In this document: piece after piece, positions 11,102-21,009 of the stretch
Numbering within the stretch: the stretch's first letter is position 1
How the letters are laid out: each line of letters starts with the position of its first letter
The notes under the pieces: generated by a model
The model's database searches: none
The model's input: only the letters and a program-made list of their open reading frames with translations
What the model was told of the DNA's origin: nothing
Program-made: the position numbers and the translations under genes
DNA from: Pyrenochaeta sp. MPI-SDFR-AT-0127
Taxonomy: Eukaryota > Ascomycota > Dothideomycetes > Pleosporales > Cucurbitariaceae
Direction: 5' to 3'
Length of the DNA stretch: 64,000 bases
Assembly (NCBI GenBank): GCA_020747015.1
Contig: JAGTJM010000076.1
Coordinates: forward strand, 81,254 to 145,253

Positions 11102-12738
11102 TTAGTAGGCGTAGAATACACTGCCACCATCGCGCCTCAACCTGCGGTTCATAACCTGCAACCATACTCTTAATACCCATGCCGCAGAAATACTCGCCGC
11201 AGCAAACGAGGCATTGCTGCTCATAGCAATGACGTATTTAGGGCCATCGCTCTTGGGGTACAGATAAGGTGTGTATATAAAACTTGCCATTGAGATGACA
11301 TTGACAATAGAGAGCGAGACAGCTTTCTTTTCGGGAGTCTGCCCAAGAGTACCAGAGACCCAGCCGAGGATGACGGAGTTGACAGAGTAGACGCCTGTAG
11401 ACAAGTGTCAGTAAATCTGATCGAAAGCGCCAGACCAGGGCGGACAGGAAGCTGGAGCCACATACCCGAGGCGAAAAGAAAACAGGATATGTAGCGTGCG
11501 GGCGTATTGAGTGTAATAGCGCTGGTAGCAAAGCCGATTATGGCGATGCCCATCATAATCGTGATGTGCCATGTCCGATCATTGAACTTTCCAGATGAGA
11601 TACCAATCAGGATGCCCACTGCGCCCGCCACTAGGGTGGGTGGCGCCGTGAGAACAAGCGTGATGGTCGTGTTGTACCCAAGAGATTTGACCACAGTCGG
11701 AAAAAACTGTCTCCTATGAGCGAGATGTGCTTAAAGGTAGAGTGAGATGATATGCACGTACCTGATTGAACGAAGTCGCACTCAAATGCATGTTCTGCAT
11801 GAAAACAAGCAAGTATAGCCTCGGGTCCCGCAGCGCTTGCATGAATCCAGCCCGCGCACCCTTGCTCTGCTCAAGGCCAACAGTGTCTCTCTGAATTCGA
11901 TCGTGCGCGAGTTGGCGCTGCTGGGGCGTCAACCATCTTGTCGTAAGTGGTTCATCTGGAAGCAGGAAGATGCAGACAATAGCCATTCCAATCGTAACCA
12001 CTCCTTCAATGATGAAAAGCCACTGCCAGCCGTGCATCCGATACTTGTCATCTAGGGTAGCAAACGTGGCAGCTGCGATAAGGCCAGCGAAGGCGACAGC
12101 AAAGATATTGCCGGCATAGAGAATTGACACTCGAGTAGCAATCTCCTTTCGCGTGTAGAACAAGCTGAGAATGTATAAAGCACCTGGGTAAAACGGCGCT
12201 TCAACGAAACCGAGGAAGAAGCGCACCAACACTAAGCCAGCGTAGTTTTTGACGAGCGCAGTAAGAGATGCAACAGTACCCCAGACCATCATGCAGGTAG
12301 CCATGTATAGCGAAGGCCGTACCTTTTTGGACGACATAAGCATGTTGGAAGGAATTTGGGCGAAAAGATAGCCAACATAGAGAATGCTGATACAAGTGTT
12401 GTACTGAGAACCAACAAGGCCCAAATCTTCCTCAAGGTCGTTCAGTCTTGCGTTGGCGATTGCATTTTGGTCGAGTTTGTTCCTGGTAGGAGTCAAAACT
12501 TGTGCGACTGCAATCCCCGGAACACTTACAGGAAGTACATGCAAAAGAGAGCTGGCATGATGCGATAGTCCAGTTTGCGTACTAGCGCTATCTCTTCTGG
12601 GTCAGTTTTCGCAGCTGCGCCAGTGTAATCGGCGCCGTCGAGCGTTCCTTGCGCCTTCACATTCTTCTCGCATGCTGCGATGTCATCGAGCTGAAGCGCA
12701 GGATTCTTCTCTGTATCATGTTGGTTCATGGAGCCCAT
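11102..12738 (-). CDS. MFS transporter, allantoate permease (Dal5) type
   Basis: This family imports small organic anions (allantoate, ureidosuccinate, nicotinate, dipeptides and others) by proton symport at the plasma membrane. There are four exons: 12738-12530, 12482-11762, 11706-11466 and 11394-11102. Introns of 47, 55 and 71 nt splice in phases 2, 0 and 1, giving 487 residues, normal for the family. Family features are the cytosolic N-terminus ending DYRIMPALFCMYFL, then NKLDQNAIANARLN, and LYVGYLFAQIPSNM, FFLGFVEAPFYPGALY and GWQWLFIIEGVVTIG. I count about twelve hydrophobic segments. It is transcribed divergently from the DapA-family lyase across a 673-bp shared promoter, so it probably imports that pathway's substrate. 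The substrate itself is not readable. Confidence 0.88.
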
Positions 12739-13411
12739 GTTGAAGACTTGTGAGCAGCTCGTGGATAGAGTGTGAGCTTGAGTTCAGGACTGTGAAGGAC
12801 CATCTCTTTCTATACAATCCAGCTGGACGAATGTTCCCCAGAAAGTCTGCCGCTCAAAGACAACCCCGGACTTTCCCCAGACCCCAGAGTACTCGCGAGT
12901 CGGACCAACTCTAGAAACAATACAACTCTGCTCATGCGTTGAGTCATTGAGAGCATCTAGGGCGTTGGGGTTGCACTTCTCGGCTAAGAAACATGATCGC
13001 TTGCTCAAAATGGTTCAAACAAGCGCCATAGTGCGGAAATGGTGGCGCTTCTCGCGGACAAAGTCAAGTCCGTATCACGCGGGGCCTGACGAGCTTGAGC
13101 TACACACGAGCCTCGGAACGACGCGCAGTAGCTACTCCCATCTTCCTCACCCGTGTTACGATTACGGTTTCCCATCGATCGCTAACGGACTTTACAAAGC
13201 CCGCCAGGCGATCTCTAGCCAGATGGCCTGTCTCAAGGCGCAGGGTAATGGCAATGGATCTGCGATGAGTTGGGATGATAATCAGCATATAACTTGTGCT
13301 GTCGAGCTTAAGATCAAACACCAAGTCTCATCACATCATCCCCATTACGTCTTAACCAATCTTCATTCTACCTTTCCCGCCTATTGAAATCTTTAAAGCT
13401 TTGTAATCACA
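12739..13411. promoter_or_regulatory. shared divergent promoter, transporter / DapA-family lyase
   Basis: A 673-bp region lies between two divergent ATGs. It is where a cluster regulator would act if transporter and lyase are co-controlled. Short ORFs inside it look non-coding. I cannot assign a specific Zn2Cys6 operator by eye. Confidence 0.45.
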
Positions 13412-14383
13412 ATGGGTTCCATGCGTGAAGTTACCGACGCCCCCCAGATCGACCTCGCAGGTCTTGTCCCTGCTCCTGTGACGCCCTTCAACAGAGATGG
13501 ATCGGTCGATTATGCCGCCATTCAACGACTAGGTTCCTGGCTTGGTAGCATACCGGGTGTCAAGGGGTTGGTTGTTCTTGGTCACGCCGGCGAAGGCACC
13601 TTTCTCACACAAGAAGAGCAAGTGGACGTCATCAAAGCGTTTGTCAAATCTGTCGACAACAAGATTCCCATTATTGCCGGTATTACGACTGAAGGAACTG
13701 AAGTTGCCGCACTTGAGGCTCAACGCGCAAAAGCTGCGGGGGCACAGGCAGGACTGTTGTATCCTAGCCATGGTTGGTTGCGGTTCGGATACCAAGACGG
13801 TGCTCCACAAGACAGATACAAGACTGTGTACGAGAAGTCCGGACTTCCACTTATTCTGTTCCAATATCCCGACAATACCAAGGCAACCTATAGCCTGCAG
13901 ACATTGCTAGATATTGCTGCCCAACCGGGTGTCATCGCCATGAAAAATGGCGTTCGTAACATGCGCCGTTGGGACGTCGAGATCCCCATCATCAGGAAGC
14001 GGAATCCTGACCTCACAATCCTCACGTGTCATGACGAGTACTTGTTGCATACTTGCTTTGATGTTGACGGTATGCTTGTCGGCTACGGAAACATTGCACC
14101 AGAACCGTTACTGGAGATGATCGAGGCGGGCAAGGCGCGAGACTACACTCGTGCAAGAGCCATCCACGACAGACTGCTTCCAGTGACTAGGAACGTTTAT
14201 CATAGGGGCTCGCACATGGAAGGCACTGTTGCACTAAAACACGGTCTGGTAGCCAGGGGCATCTTGGAACATGCGACAGTTAGAAGCGGATTGTTGCCTC
14301 TGCCAGATGGTGCTGAGCAGGAGATCCACGCCGCATTCAAATCTGCGTCACTGGGCAAGGCTTTTGCGCCGAAGTCGGGCTAA
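13412..14383 (+). CDS. DapA-superfamily aldolase/lyase (DHDPS/NAL family)
   Basis: Single-exon gene of 323 residues, the normal length for a (beta/alpha)8 class I aldolase of this superfamily. The start MGSMREVTDAPQIDLAGLVPAPVTPF leads directly into the first strand. The Schiff-base lysine is Lys178 in GVIAMKNG, and the conserved tyrosine is Tyr152 in LILFQYP. The phosphate/carboxylate loop reads GHAGEG (residues 58-63) instead of the bacterial GTTGE, which argues against lysine biosynthesis; fungi make lysine by the aminoadipate route anyway. Fungal relatives include 4-hydroxy-2-oxoglutarate aldolase and sugar-acid (KDG-type) aldolases or dehydratases. I infer a catabolic lyase acting on a 2-oxo acid, fed by the divergent transporter. 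Exact substrate unknown. Confidence 0.88.
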   Translation: MGSMREVTDAPQIDLAGLVPAPVTPFNRDGSVDYAAIQRLGSWLGSIPGVKGLVVLGHAGEGTFLTQEEQVDVIKAFVKSVDNKIPIIAGITTEGTEVAALEAQRAKAAGAQAGLLYPSHGWLRFGYQDGAPQDRYKTVYEKSGLPLILFQYPDNTKATYSLQTLLDIAAQPGVIAMKNGVRNMRRWDVEIPIIRKRNPDLTILTCHDEYLLHTCFDVDGMLVGYGNIAPEPLLEMIEAGKARDYTRARAIHDRLLPVTRNVYHRGSHMEGTVALKHGLVARGILEHATVRSGLLPLPDGAEQEIHAAFKSASLGKAFAPKSG

Positions 14384-14445
14384 GAGAAGGTTAAAACAAA
14401 TTAGGCCTATTTTTCTGTATACTTGTGATTTTGTAGAGCATCCAA

Positions 14446-16633
14446 TTAATGGAAGTCGTTATCATCCAAGAAATTGTTGCCGAAAAGACCGGCATTGCCA
14501 CCTGCACCTAACCAATTCTCATTGTTGAAAAGATGCATAATTTCATCATTCGGTAAGGGGTTGTCTGACGATTGTTGTGCGATTCCAAGAAAGTTACCAG
14601 ACCCCGCGAAGTAGGCGTTTGCGAGGATGTTCGCATCTTGCACAGTGCTGTTTGGTGCGGTGGTGCCAGTCATGCACAAACCGTGAGAGTTGCTCGCAGC
14701 GCCCGTCAAACTAGACGGGAAGGAGGAGTGATGTCCGTAATACGGTAGCGAACCCGTCGTTATGGCAGCACCTCGTGGCGTTACTTGACCCGGTAATTGT
14801 GTGCCGATGCCCCTGAGATCTGTCTGGCTATGCAAAGGCCGTGAACCGCTTGGCTGGGCTGCGAATGGGCCAAATGATGTTCTTGGTTCCGAAGCGTTCC
14901 TGGGCACGATTGTGGAATTGTGGGTCAACGTCCCACGCAGTCGCGCAATGAGGTTCTGAATGGCTACGATGCATGCATCTGGCCAACTGGTGCCTCGCAA
15001 GGCGAGGTGCTTGAGAATTTGGATGCTTCTGTCCGCAAGTCTTATTGTAACGTCGCGCGGCACTTGCTCTTCGGTGGCAGCAAAGAAGATGATGAACACG
15101 CTCATCCAAACCGCCCACGTGAACGATGGCCAGAGGAGCGGGGTGATCTCATATCCCTGCTGGCCTGGCGAGCCGTCAAAAGCACCAAAGCCTCTTAGCG
15201 CCTTATGCAATGTATTGATGACTGAACGCGAGGCAGATATGCACCTTTGCAGTGCCGCGTTATATGCTGCATCCTTTTTGGAGGTTGCCAACACAGATCG
15301 GTGCTGTGCCAAGACAGATTCGAATCGAAGTACGATCAAGGTAACTTGATGTGGTTTTGTGATAGACGGTGTTTGCTCGTCCTCAGAAAGACAATCATCA
15401 ACCATGTTCCACCATTTAGAGTGCTCAGCATCTACTTCCATGGACCGATCGTCGTCTTCAATATTGCCATGTATTGCAGACTGGTGACGAGTCTCCATGA
15501 TGGAGCCTCGGATAGTAGCGTGCCGAGCCAGAAACTCAAGTAAATCTAAACGATCATCGCGTTCTATAGAGGTATTAGTGAACGCTTCATGGTAAAGAAG
15601 GACCAAAATGCCTACCATTATGGCTGACCCTGCCCTCACCATGCCGCTCAGCATGCGGATAGCAGACATCCACGTCATCAGACCGGATCCCCAATGGAGT
15701 ACCCAGGCGGATACAAATGTACCTATCGATGCAGAAGGTAGTCCAAAACAGGCGCTTACGCAACTCTGCCTCTTTGCCCGATAACATATGCATCTGCTCT
15801 GGACATCTGTGCAGACCAAGCTGAAAAGCTATGCGCACAACCAGGCCCTCGAGACGAGATGCAGCATTATATCTATGCATGGTGATCAAAAAAAGCTGGA
15901 CGCTGACGAGTCCCTGTAGTGACATGATGGAGCTTTCCTCGGTGAGCACCAATTGGATGCTGTTGATGGCGTCGTTGTACGAATGAAAAACAAGGCTTGC
16001 TGGTAGAGCTTTGGTTGAGGTGTTCATTTGCCGTCGGTCGGCCGCTGATATGGACATGATGGAACGGAGAATGACATATCGGAATTGTGAAGCAGATGAC
16101 GAAGCCACGTGCAGACCTGTTTGTGCAATCTCGCGAAAGTAATCGAGCATCGAAGGCGCATGGAGATACGGGAAAGCAGGATGCCAGTGGTCGAAGTAAC
16201 TCTGGCTCCAATCAAGCAGCTCAGCAAAGGTAAATGGAGGCGTTGCGGTTCCTACTGCTTGAGGAAGCACCTCATCGACGCACCAGAGCCATTTGGAGGC
16301 ACTCTTCGCGGCACCCGCGGGCAATTGATCATCTTCTCCAGGCGCCGCATCGCTCTCTGGGGTATGTACGTGATGAATGGAAGCCTGACTTGCCGCTACC
16401 AAAGTAGCACGAGATGTTGGACGGGGTTGAGTGGCAGGGCTGGTGCCAAAGGTGGTACGGCTGGGGTCCTGTGGACTTGTGCCTTCGTTGCCGAATTCTC
16501 GGAGCTGTTGGCCCATGGTCTGGAGAAAGGCTCTCCGTTTTCTGGTACCCCTCATGTCTTGCCCAGGAACGGTGTCATCTGGGTCGCCATATCGACTTCG
16601 GCGTTTGTTGGGCGTCACAGTTGCTTCAGACAT
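14446..16633 (-). CDS. fungal-specific transcription factor domain protein (no zinc cluster)
   Basis: There are two exons, 16633-15640 and 15563-14446. The 76-nt intron has a GTGAGG donor and CACTAAT branch site, giving 703 residues. An in-frame TAA sits immediately before the ATG, which fixes the N-terminus unless an upstream exon exists. Residues around 130-400 are a typical fungal middle homology region (Fungal_trans): FDHWHPAFPYLHAPSML, LVSVQLFLITMHRYNA, VRIAFQLGLHRCPEQM, RKRLFWTTFCIDRYI and IRSDDVDVCYP. The N-terminus has basic patches (KRRSRYGDP, RGTRKRR) but no Cys6 cluster. The C-terminus is Asn/Gly/Ser-rich and ends in an acidic, activation-like tail (FGNNFLDDNDFH). It lies tail-to-tail with the lyase (62 bp) and downstream of the Zn2Cys6 gene. 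It is probably the regulator of the local module. Confidence 0.85.
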
Positions 16634-16946
16634 TTAAATGGACAATTGATGGTCAGGCGTGTCAAGAACATGGCATGAGTGATGTCATGGCGGATTTGCA
16701 GCCTGGCAACACCACAAATGAGGCTTATGATCACGAGAATGGTTGTGAGAGAAAACACGGAATGCTATGAACACAGAACGGTCAAGTTGCCATTGGGGTC
16801 TTGGCCATCAGCCCCCGCTTTTACGAGTTTGGACCAAGACATGCGGGGAAAGACCCATTGTCATTGGACGTCCGACATGTCATTCGCATTCGTTGAAGCT
16901 TGATGAATAGAGTGTTTGTGAGATTTTCACAATTAATCTCATTATT
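16634..16946. other. spacer between two regulator genes
   Basis: 313 bp lie between the stop of the Zn2Cys6 gene and the ATG of the MHR gene, both on the minus strand. I found no convincing donor/acceptor pair that would join the two ORFs. This is too short for a long promoter, but enough for a compact fungal one. Confidence 0.4.
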
Positions 16947-17752
16947 TCAAAAGTATTTCCGCCATCTTTCCGCAGTTGATAGGTAGGGATCTCTCGCATC
17001 TTCAGCTGATACAGCAATTGTCGCAGGCGGGTGCGTTGTGCTTGATTCATTGACCTCGGGTATAGTGGGGATTCCTGGCATGGGAGGCGTAACAAGAGGC
17101 GACTGCCAGATAGCAACAGGAGTCTGTAGTTGCTGCTGTGCGGTATCGAGCGGAGGCGGATAGACCACATTCGAGCGTCTTTCCTCATACTGTGCTGACA
17201 TTGGGGAGGTTTCTGGCCATGCATTGGTTTGAGTAGGGCTGTGATGCGATGGACCCTCTGCGTCTTCTCGAGCTTCAGCCGCCATAAGCTCCTGCTTCTT
17301 GGCCCACCAACTGTGTCGTTGTTCGTCCGTAGAAAGAGGCAGATTCTTCCACTCTTCAAGCTTGGCCGACTTTGACTGCTTCTGTGAGAAGTTTGCTAGT
17401 GACACGCAACTCTGTTTCGATATACGTCGCGAGTCGATCGGTATGTTCGAGTTGTAGATGGTTGAGAGGAGCTCCAAGACGACAAGTTCGGTTTCAAGCA
17501 GTCGCTGTTCAATGATGGAGATGTACCCTGACGGAATACCTCTAACACAAGTCTCAATGGATGTATCACAAATCAAAAGCCTCCTCACCTTTTGTTGATC
17601 GGCGGGTATCGACAAGCTGTGCCAGACGAGGTGCACTGAGAACAAGTTGGAAGCTCCCGGTCGCACCTTGACTTTTTGTTTCGACAACATTCGCACGCAA
17701 TAGGATGGTACGTACTCGAATCTTCCTGCGCTGTCTCAGTAATCAAGCACAT
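16947..17752 (-). CDS. small Zn2Cys6 DNA-binding protein
   Basis: The exons are 17752-17589 and 17541-16947. A 47-nt intron (GTGAGG...GTTAG, phase 2) lies right after the zinc cluster, giving 252 residues. The binuclear cluster is complete: Cys20, 23, 30, 37, 40 and 47 (ACECCRNKKSRC, then CSQCTSSGTAC), with the usual basic residues between Cys23 and Cys30. The segment after it (SIIEQRLLETELVVLELLST) could be a short dimerisation helix. No middle homology region follows; the rest is Pro/Ser/Gln-rich. The start is uncertain: upstream in-frame sequence reaches 17884 and might hold another exon. It binds DNA as a regulator, probably of neighbouring genes. Its adjacency to an MHR-only gene is unusual. 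Confidence 0.75.
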
Positions 17753-18394
17753 CTGCCAAGAATAACACTCAGGGGTAGTCAAAACAACGTACCATTGCAT
17801 GACCCACCGCAGACGTAAAGGCAGAAAGTGACATCTTTCTTCGTGTCGAGCCGGACTTGACTTTGTCCTAGCGCGGCTCGCCATCCACCGTTCTTGTACT
17901 TGTCCCGCACATTCAACGCTAACCCGATCACTAATCCCCGGTCTGGGATTGAAACGCCGCTAACACTGTTCCATCTTAGCAATCTTTTCATCTTACTAAC
18001 AAATTCTCCTCTTACGAATCCTGATTTGTTCATCGGCATTGTTCCGGTTTCTCACATTATGCTTACAAAATTGGACAGAGCAGACAAAACACCAGAACGC
18101 CATGCTGTCCATTGCTACGCACGTTAGAAAACGTAATTTGATTAGATGAGTAGAGCTGAATTCGCTGCCCACGCTTATGATTGCGGCTTGAACCCTGACA
18201 TATTGTGTAATCCTTAAGGACAAGGGCCATGTGCGGAATTCTCAGAGTTGTGCTTAGAGACAGGTGTTGAGTGACAGTATATCTGGGATGTACGAGTCGC
18301 AGTGGGAGGTATCACAGATCAAAGATTCAGGCTTTTCAAAATACGCAAAGAAGAAAATTTTCATCAATTGCAGCCGCTTGTTGAATCGTCTCAA
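17753..18394. promoter_or_regulatory. divergent intergenic region, Zn2Cys6 gene / MBL-fold gene
   Basis: 642 bp separate two divergent starts. Open frames within it show no domain. If the Zn2Cys6 gene starts further upstream (up to 17884), the promoter is correspondingly shorter. Confidence 0.4.
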
Positions 18395-19363
18395 ATGAAG
18401 TCATCTCATCTCTTCGCACTCTCAGCGTTCAGTGCAGCAATATGTGCTTCAAAACTACGCGTCGAAACCTTCATAAACGATGGACCCTCCCTAAACATGG
18501 TGTCTTCCTTAATCATCGGCTCCAACGCCTCTATACTCATCGACATGCCACTCGCCATCCCACAGGCGCAAGCGCTTGCAGCCTGGGTATCCAGCACGAC
18601 CGATACGCCGCTCATCGCCGTCTTCACCACCCATTTCCACCCAGATCACTACCTCAGCGGGGCGGCACTACTATCCCACTTTCCATCTACCAAATACTTT
18701 GCGAATTCTGGGGCTGTCGCACACATACAAAATGAGGCTGCGGAACAAGTTCGGGCTTGGGGTGGCATTTTGGGAGCAGGGTCTGTGAGTGAGGAGCCTG
18801 TGCTTCCAATGCCCTATGATTTCACATTCTTCACGCTACCCGGGGATGAGGATGAGCCAATCAATTTGCTCAGTCCGTTGGTCGGGGATACAGTGGATGA
18901 GACGCTGTTTTGGATTCCATCGATTGAGACTTTGGTTGCAGGTGATGCGGTGTATGCAAAAGACATGCATCTCTGGCTGGCCGACCTCGCCACGCCGGCG
19001 TTGACTGACGCCTGGCTTTCGACTTTAGACTTCATCGAGTATCTGCAACCCCGCCGCATTATACCCGGCCACGCGGTTTCCACAAAGAGCTTCTGCAATC
19101 TGGAGGACTTGAAGCACAGTCGAGACTATGTAACGTTCTTCAAGGAGCGGATACAGGCCGAAGGTGCTGATGCGTTCACGTCGCAGGAGATCTTTGGTAT
19201 GTTCGACGAGAAATTCCCAGGCATTCTTTCGCAAAACTCCGCGGTAATTCTGAATATTTCCAGCGAGAATTTCGGAAGGGGTGGGGTGGAGAAGGAACAT
19301 TATTTCGATCTGAAGGCTTTCAACTCGACGGAGATATTGGAAGGGTGGGAATTTGGTATCTAG
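18395..19363 (+). CDS. secreted metallo-beta-lactamase-fold hydrolase
   Basis: Single exon; I chose the ATG at 18395 because it gives a clean signal peptide (MKSSHLFALSAFSAAICAS). The protein has 322 residues. The metal-binding HxHxDH motif is intact: TTHFHPDHYLSG, with His80, His82, Asp84 and His85. Later ligands fit VAGDAVYAKDMH and RRIIPGHAV. The fold is shared by lactamases, lactonases, glyoxalase II and other hydrolases. In plant-associated fungi some members open lactam or lactone rings of plant defence compounds. That role is only a possibility here: the neighbourhood holds a transporter, a lyase and two regulators, but nothing fixes the substrate. Secretion is well supported. Confidence 0.85.
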   Translation: MKSSHLFALSAFSAAICASKLRVETFINDGPSLNMVSSLIIGSNASILIDMPLAIPQAQALAAWVSSTTDTPLIAVFTTHFHPDHYLSGAALLSHFPSTKYFANSGAVAHIQNEAAEQVRAWGGILGAGSVSEEPVLPMPYDFTFFTLPGDEDEPINLLSPLVGDTVDETLFWIPSIETLVAGDAVYAKDMHLWLADLATPALTDAWLSTLDFIEYLQPRRIIPGHAVSTKSFCNLEDLKHSRDYVTFFKERIQAEGADAFTSQEIFGMFDEKFPGILSQNSAVILNISSENFGRGGVEKEHYFDLKAFNSTEILEGWEFGI

Positions 19364-21009
19364 AATGGGAATTTGCAGTTATTTTCTAGAGTTAGATATT
19401 CATCAAAACGTGGCTGCTCGCATGCACGAAATAGCATATTGTTCCCCGCATATTGAACCTAGAGTGGACGGCTGGTGCGTAACAATTAGGCCGTAGACTG
19501 TACAGAGGTACATAATAGATAAATCGCCATTTTCATCAATTTTCCAACACAGCTTCTGACGCCTGACTGCATCTCGTGTAGGGGTCACCCGCAATGCTCC
19601 TTTTCAATCATTAACGATATATGTCGCAGGCGAGGCAAAGCCCAAGGAGTTTGCTCTGTACTCGTAGTCGTGCCATGACCATTGCAGATTATGCTAGGCT
19701 AGGATGTTCATTATGAGAGACGACAAGACCACACTGGCTCTCATCAGTGAACAATCAACTCTTCCTTTTAACACATAAAAGCAAAAACTTGGGCTTAATG
19801 CAGCGGGCAATCATCCACATACCCTATCCTTTGGGGTAAGCTGTAGAATTAACGTATTCCACTGTCACTTAGATAGCACAATAGAGTTCCAGTTCTAAAT
19901 ACTTATCATGCTGCATACCCAGAGCGAATGGTCACCGGCTTATCTCCCACACTATCTTGGTCACCGTGGCTAGCCCAGTATCTCTTTTCATCACGCCAGT
20001 ATCACAATAACCTCAGCCATGCGAAGAATCCAGGAAATGTGGACTGTACCAGCAAGATACCACGAATGTGGCCGTCCGCATCAGCGCCTTCAAAGAGCTT
20101 GGAACAGCGATATGTCTCGTTGGCCTGCAACATTAACATAGCTTTTGTGAGAGGAAGTACTTTGGGGTTTCAAGTTAGTTGCACGCTTGATGAAACGGAG
20201 AATCATGTATTCCTCTGTGGGGACGGTGATATGAGGGCTGACATGGGCTTTGCGAGATTTCTGCTCACTTTGCGGCAAAATGAACGTTCTCATGATTCAT
20301 CTAAATAATGGTCATGTAACCAGAATGACGACTTGGAAGACAAGTATGGCCTGGTGCTGGAAGAAGAACATAGACTCCTGGATATGGGCGAACCAATGTC
20401 GCATCTGAACATTGATTGTCTAGTGATCATCTCAACGAGGACTGTTCAACATCTGTATATATCAAGTCAAAGTCTCGACTCGAAACTCAGTTCTACAAAT
20501 TGGAGTTGAAGTGGTTGAGAACAATAAGACTCACACAATGCGCTGCAAGGTATAGGAGCGCATAATGTGGAAACTGATTGTGATTTTGAAGTTCTGGTAT
20601 CAAGCGTCCTCAGACGCGTTGGAAACAAAGGATCACACATTTCTCTTTATTTCAGTCGCCTCCGAACACAACTGTCTTGTATTTCCGTAAGCCAGTAAGC
20701 TAAAGAAAAAAGAACATATATTCTACATGGCAGTGTTTTAGAGATGAATATCGCTAGAACCTAATAGATTGCGCAAAACAAATTCCTGTAGTGAGTACAT
20801 GAAGTTGGGTGATCGAGGACTTTTGACATTTCGCTTGTGTTTAGAGGTCCCGTATGGTGATTGCGGCGTTTGACTGTGTTCTCTTTCTGCCATTCATACA
20901 AAGTTATTATTGTCTTTCACCAAAGTTCTTTGTTTTGTTCCTTCATAAAAGCTCAACAGATACCTGGCTCTTCTCATGTATCTCTGCTTTTAATTCATTC
21001 TTTTACAAC
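19364..21009. other. intergenic, nothing convincing
   Basis: An ATG-started ORF at 19928-20308 (plus) and its antisense counterpart lack recognisable motifs, and both look like chance frames. I see no RNA gene or repeat. The stretch 20854-21009 is an open extension of the next gene but reads like translated leader. Confidence 0.4.
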
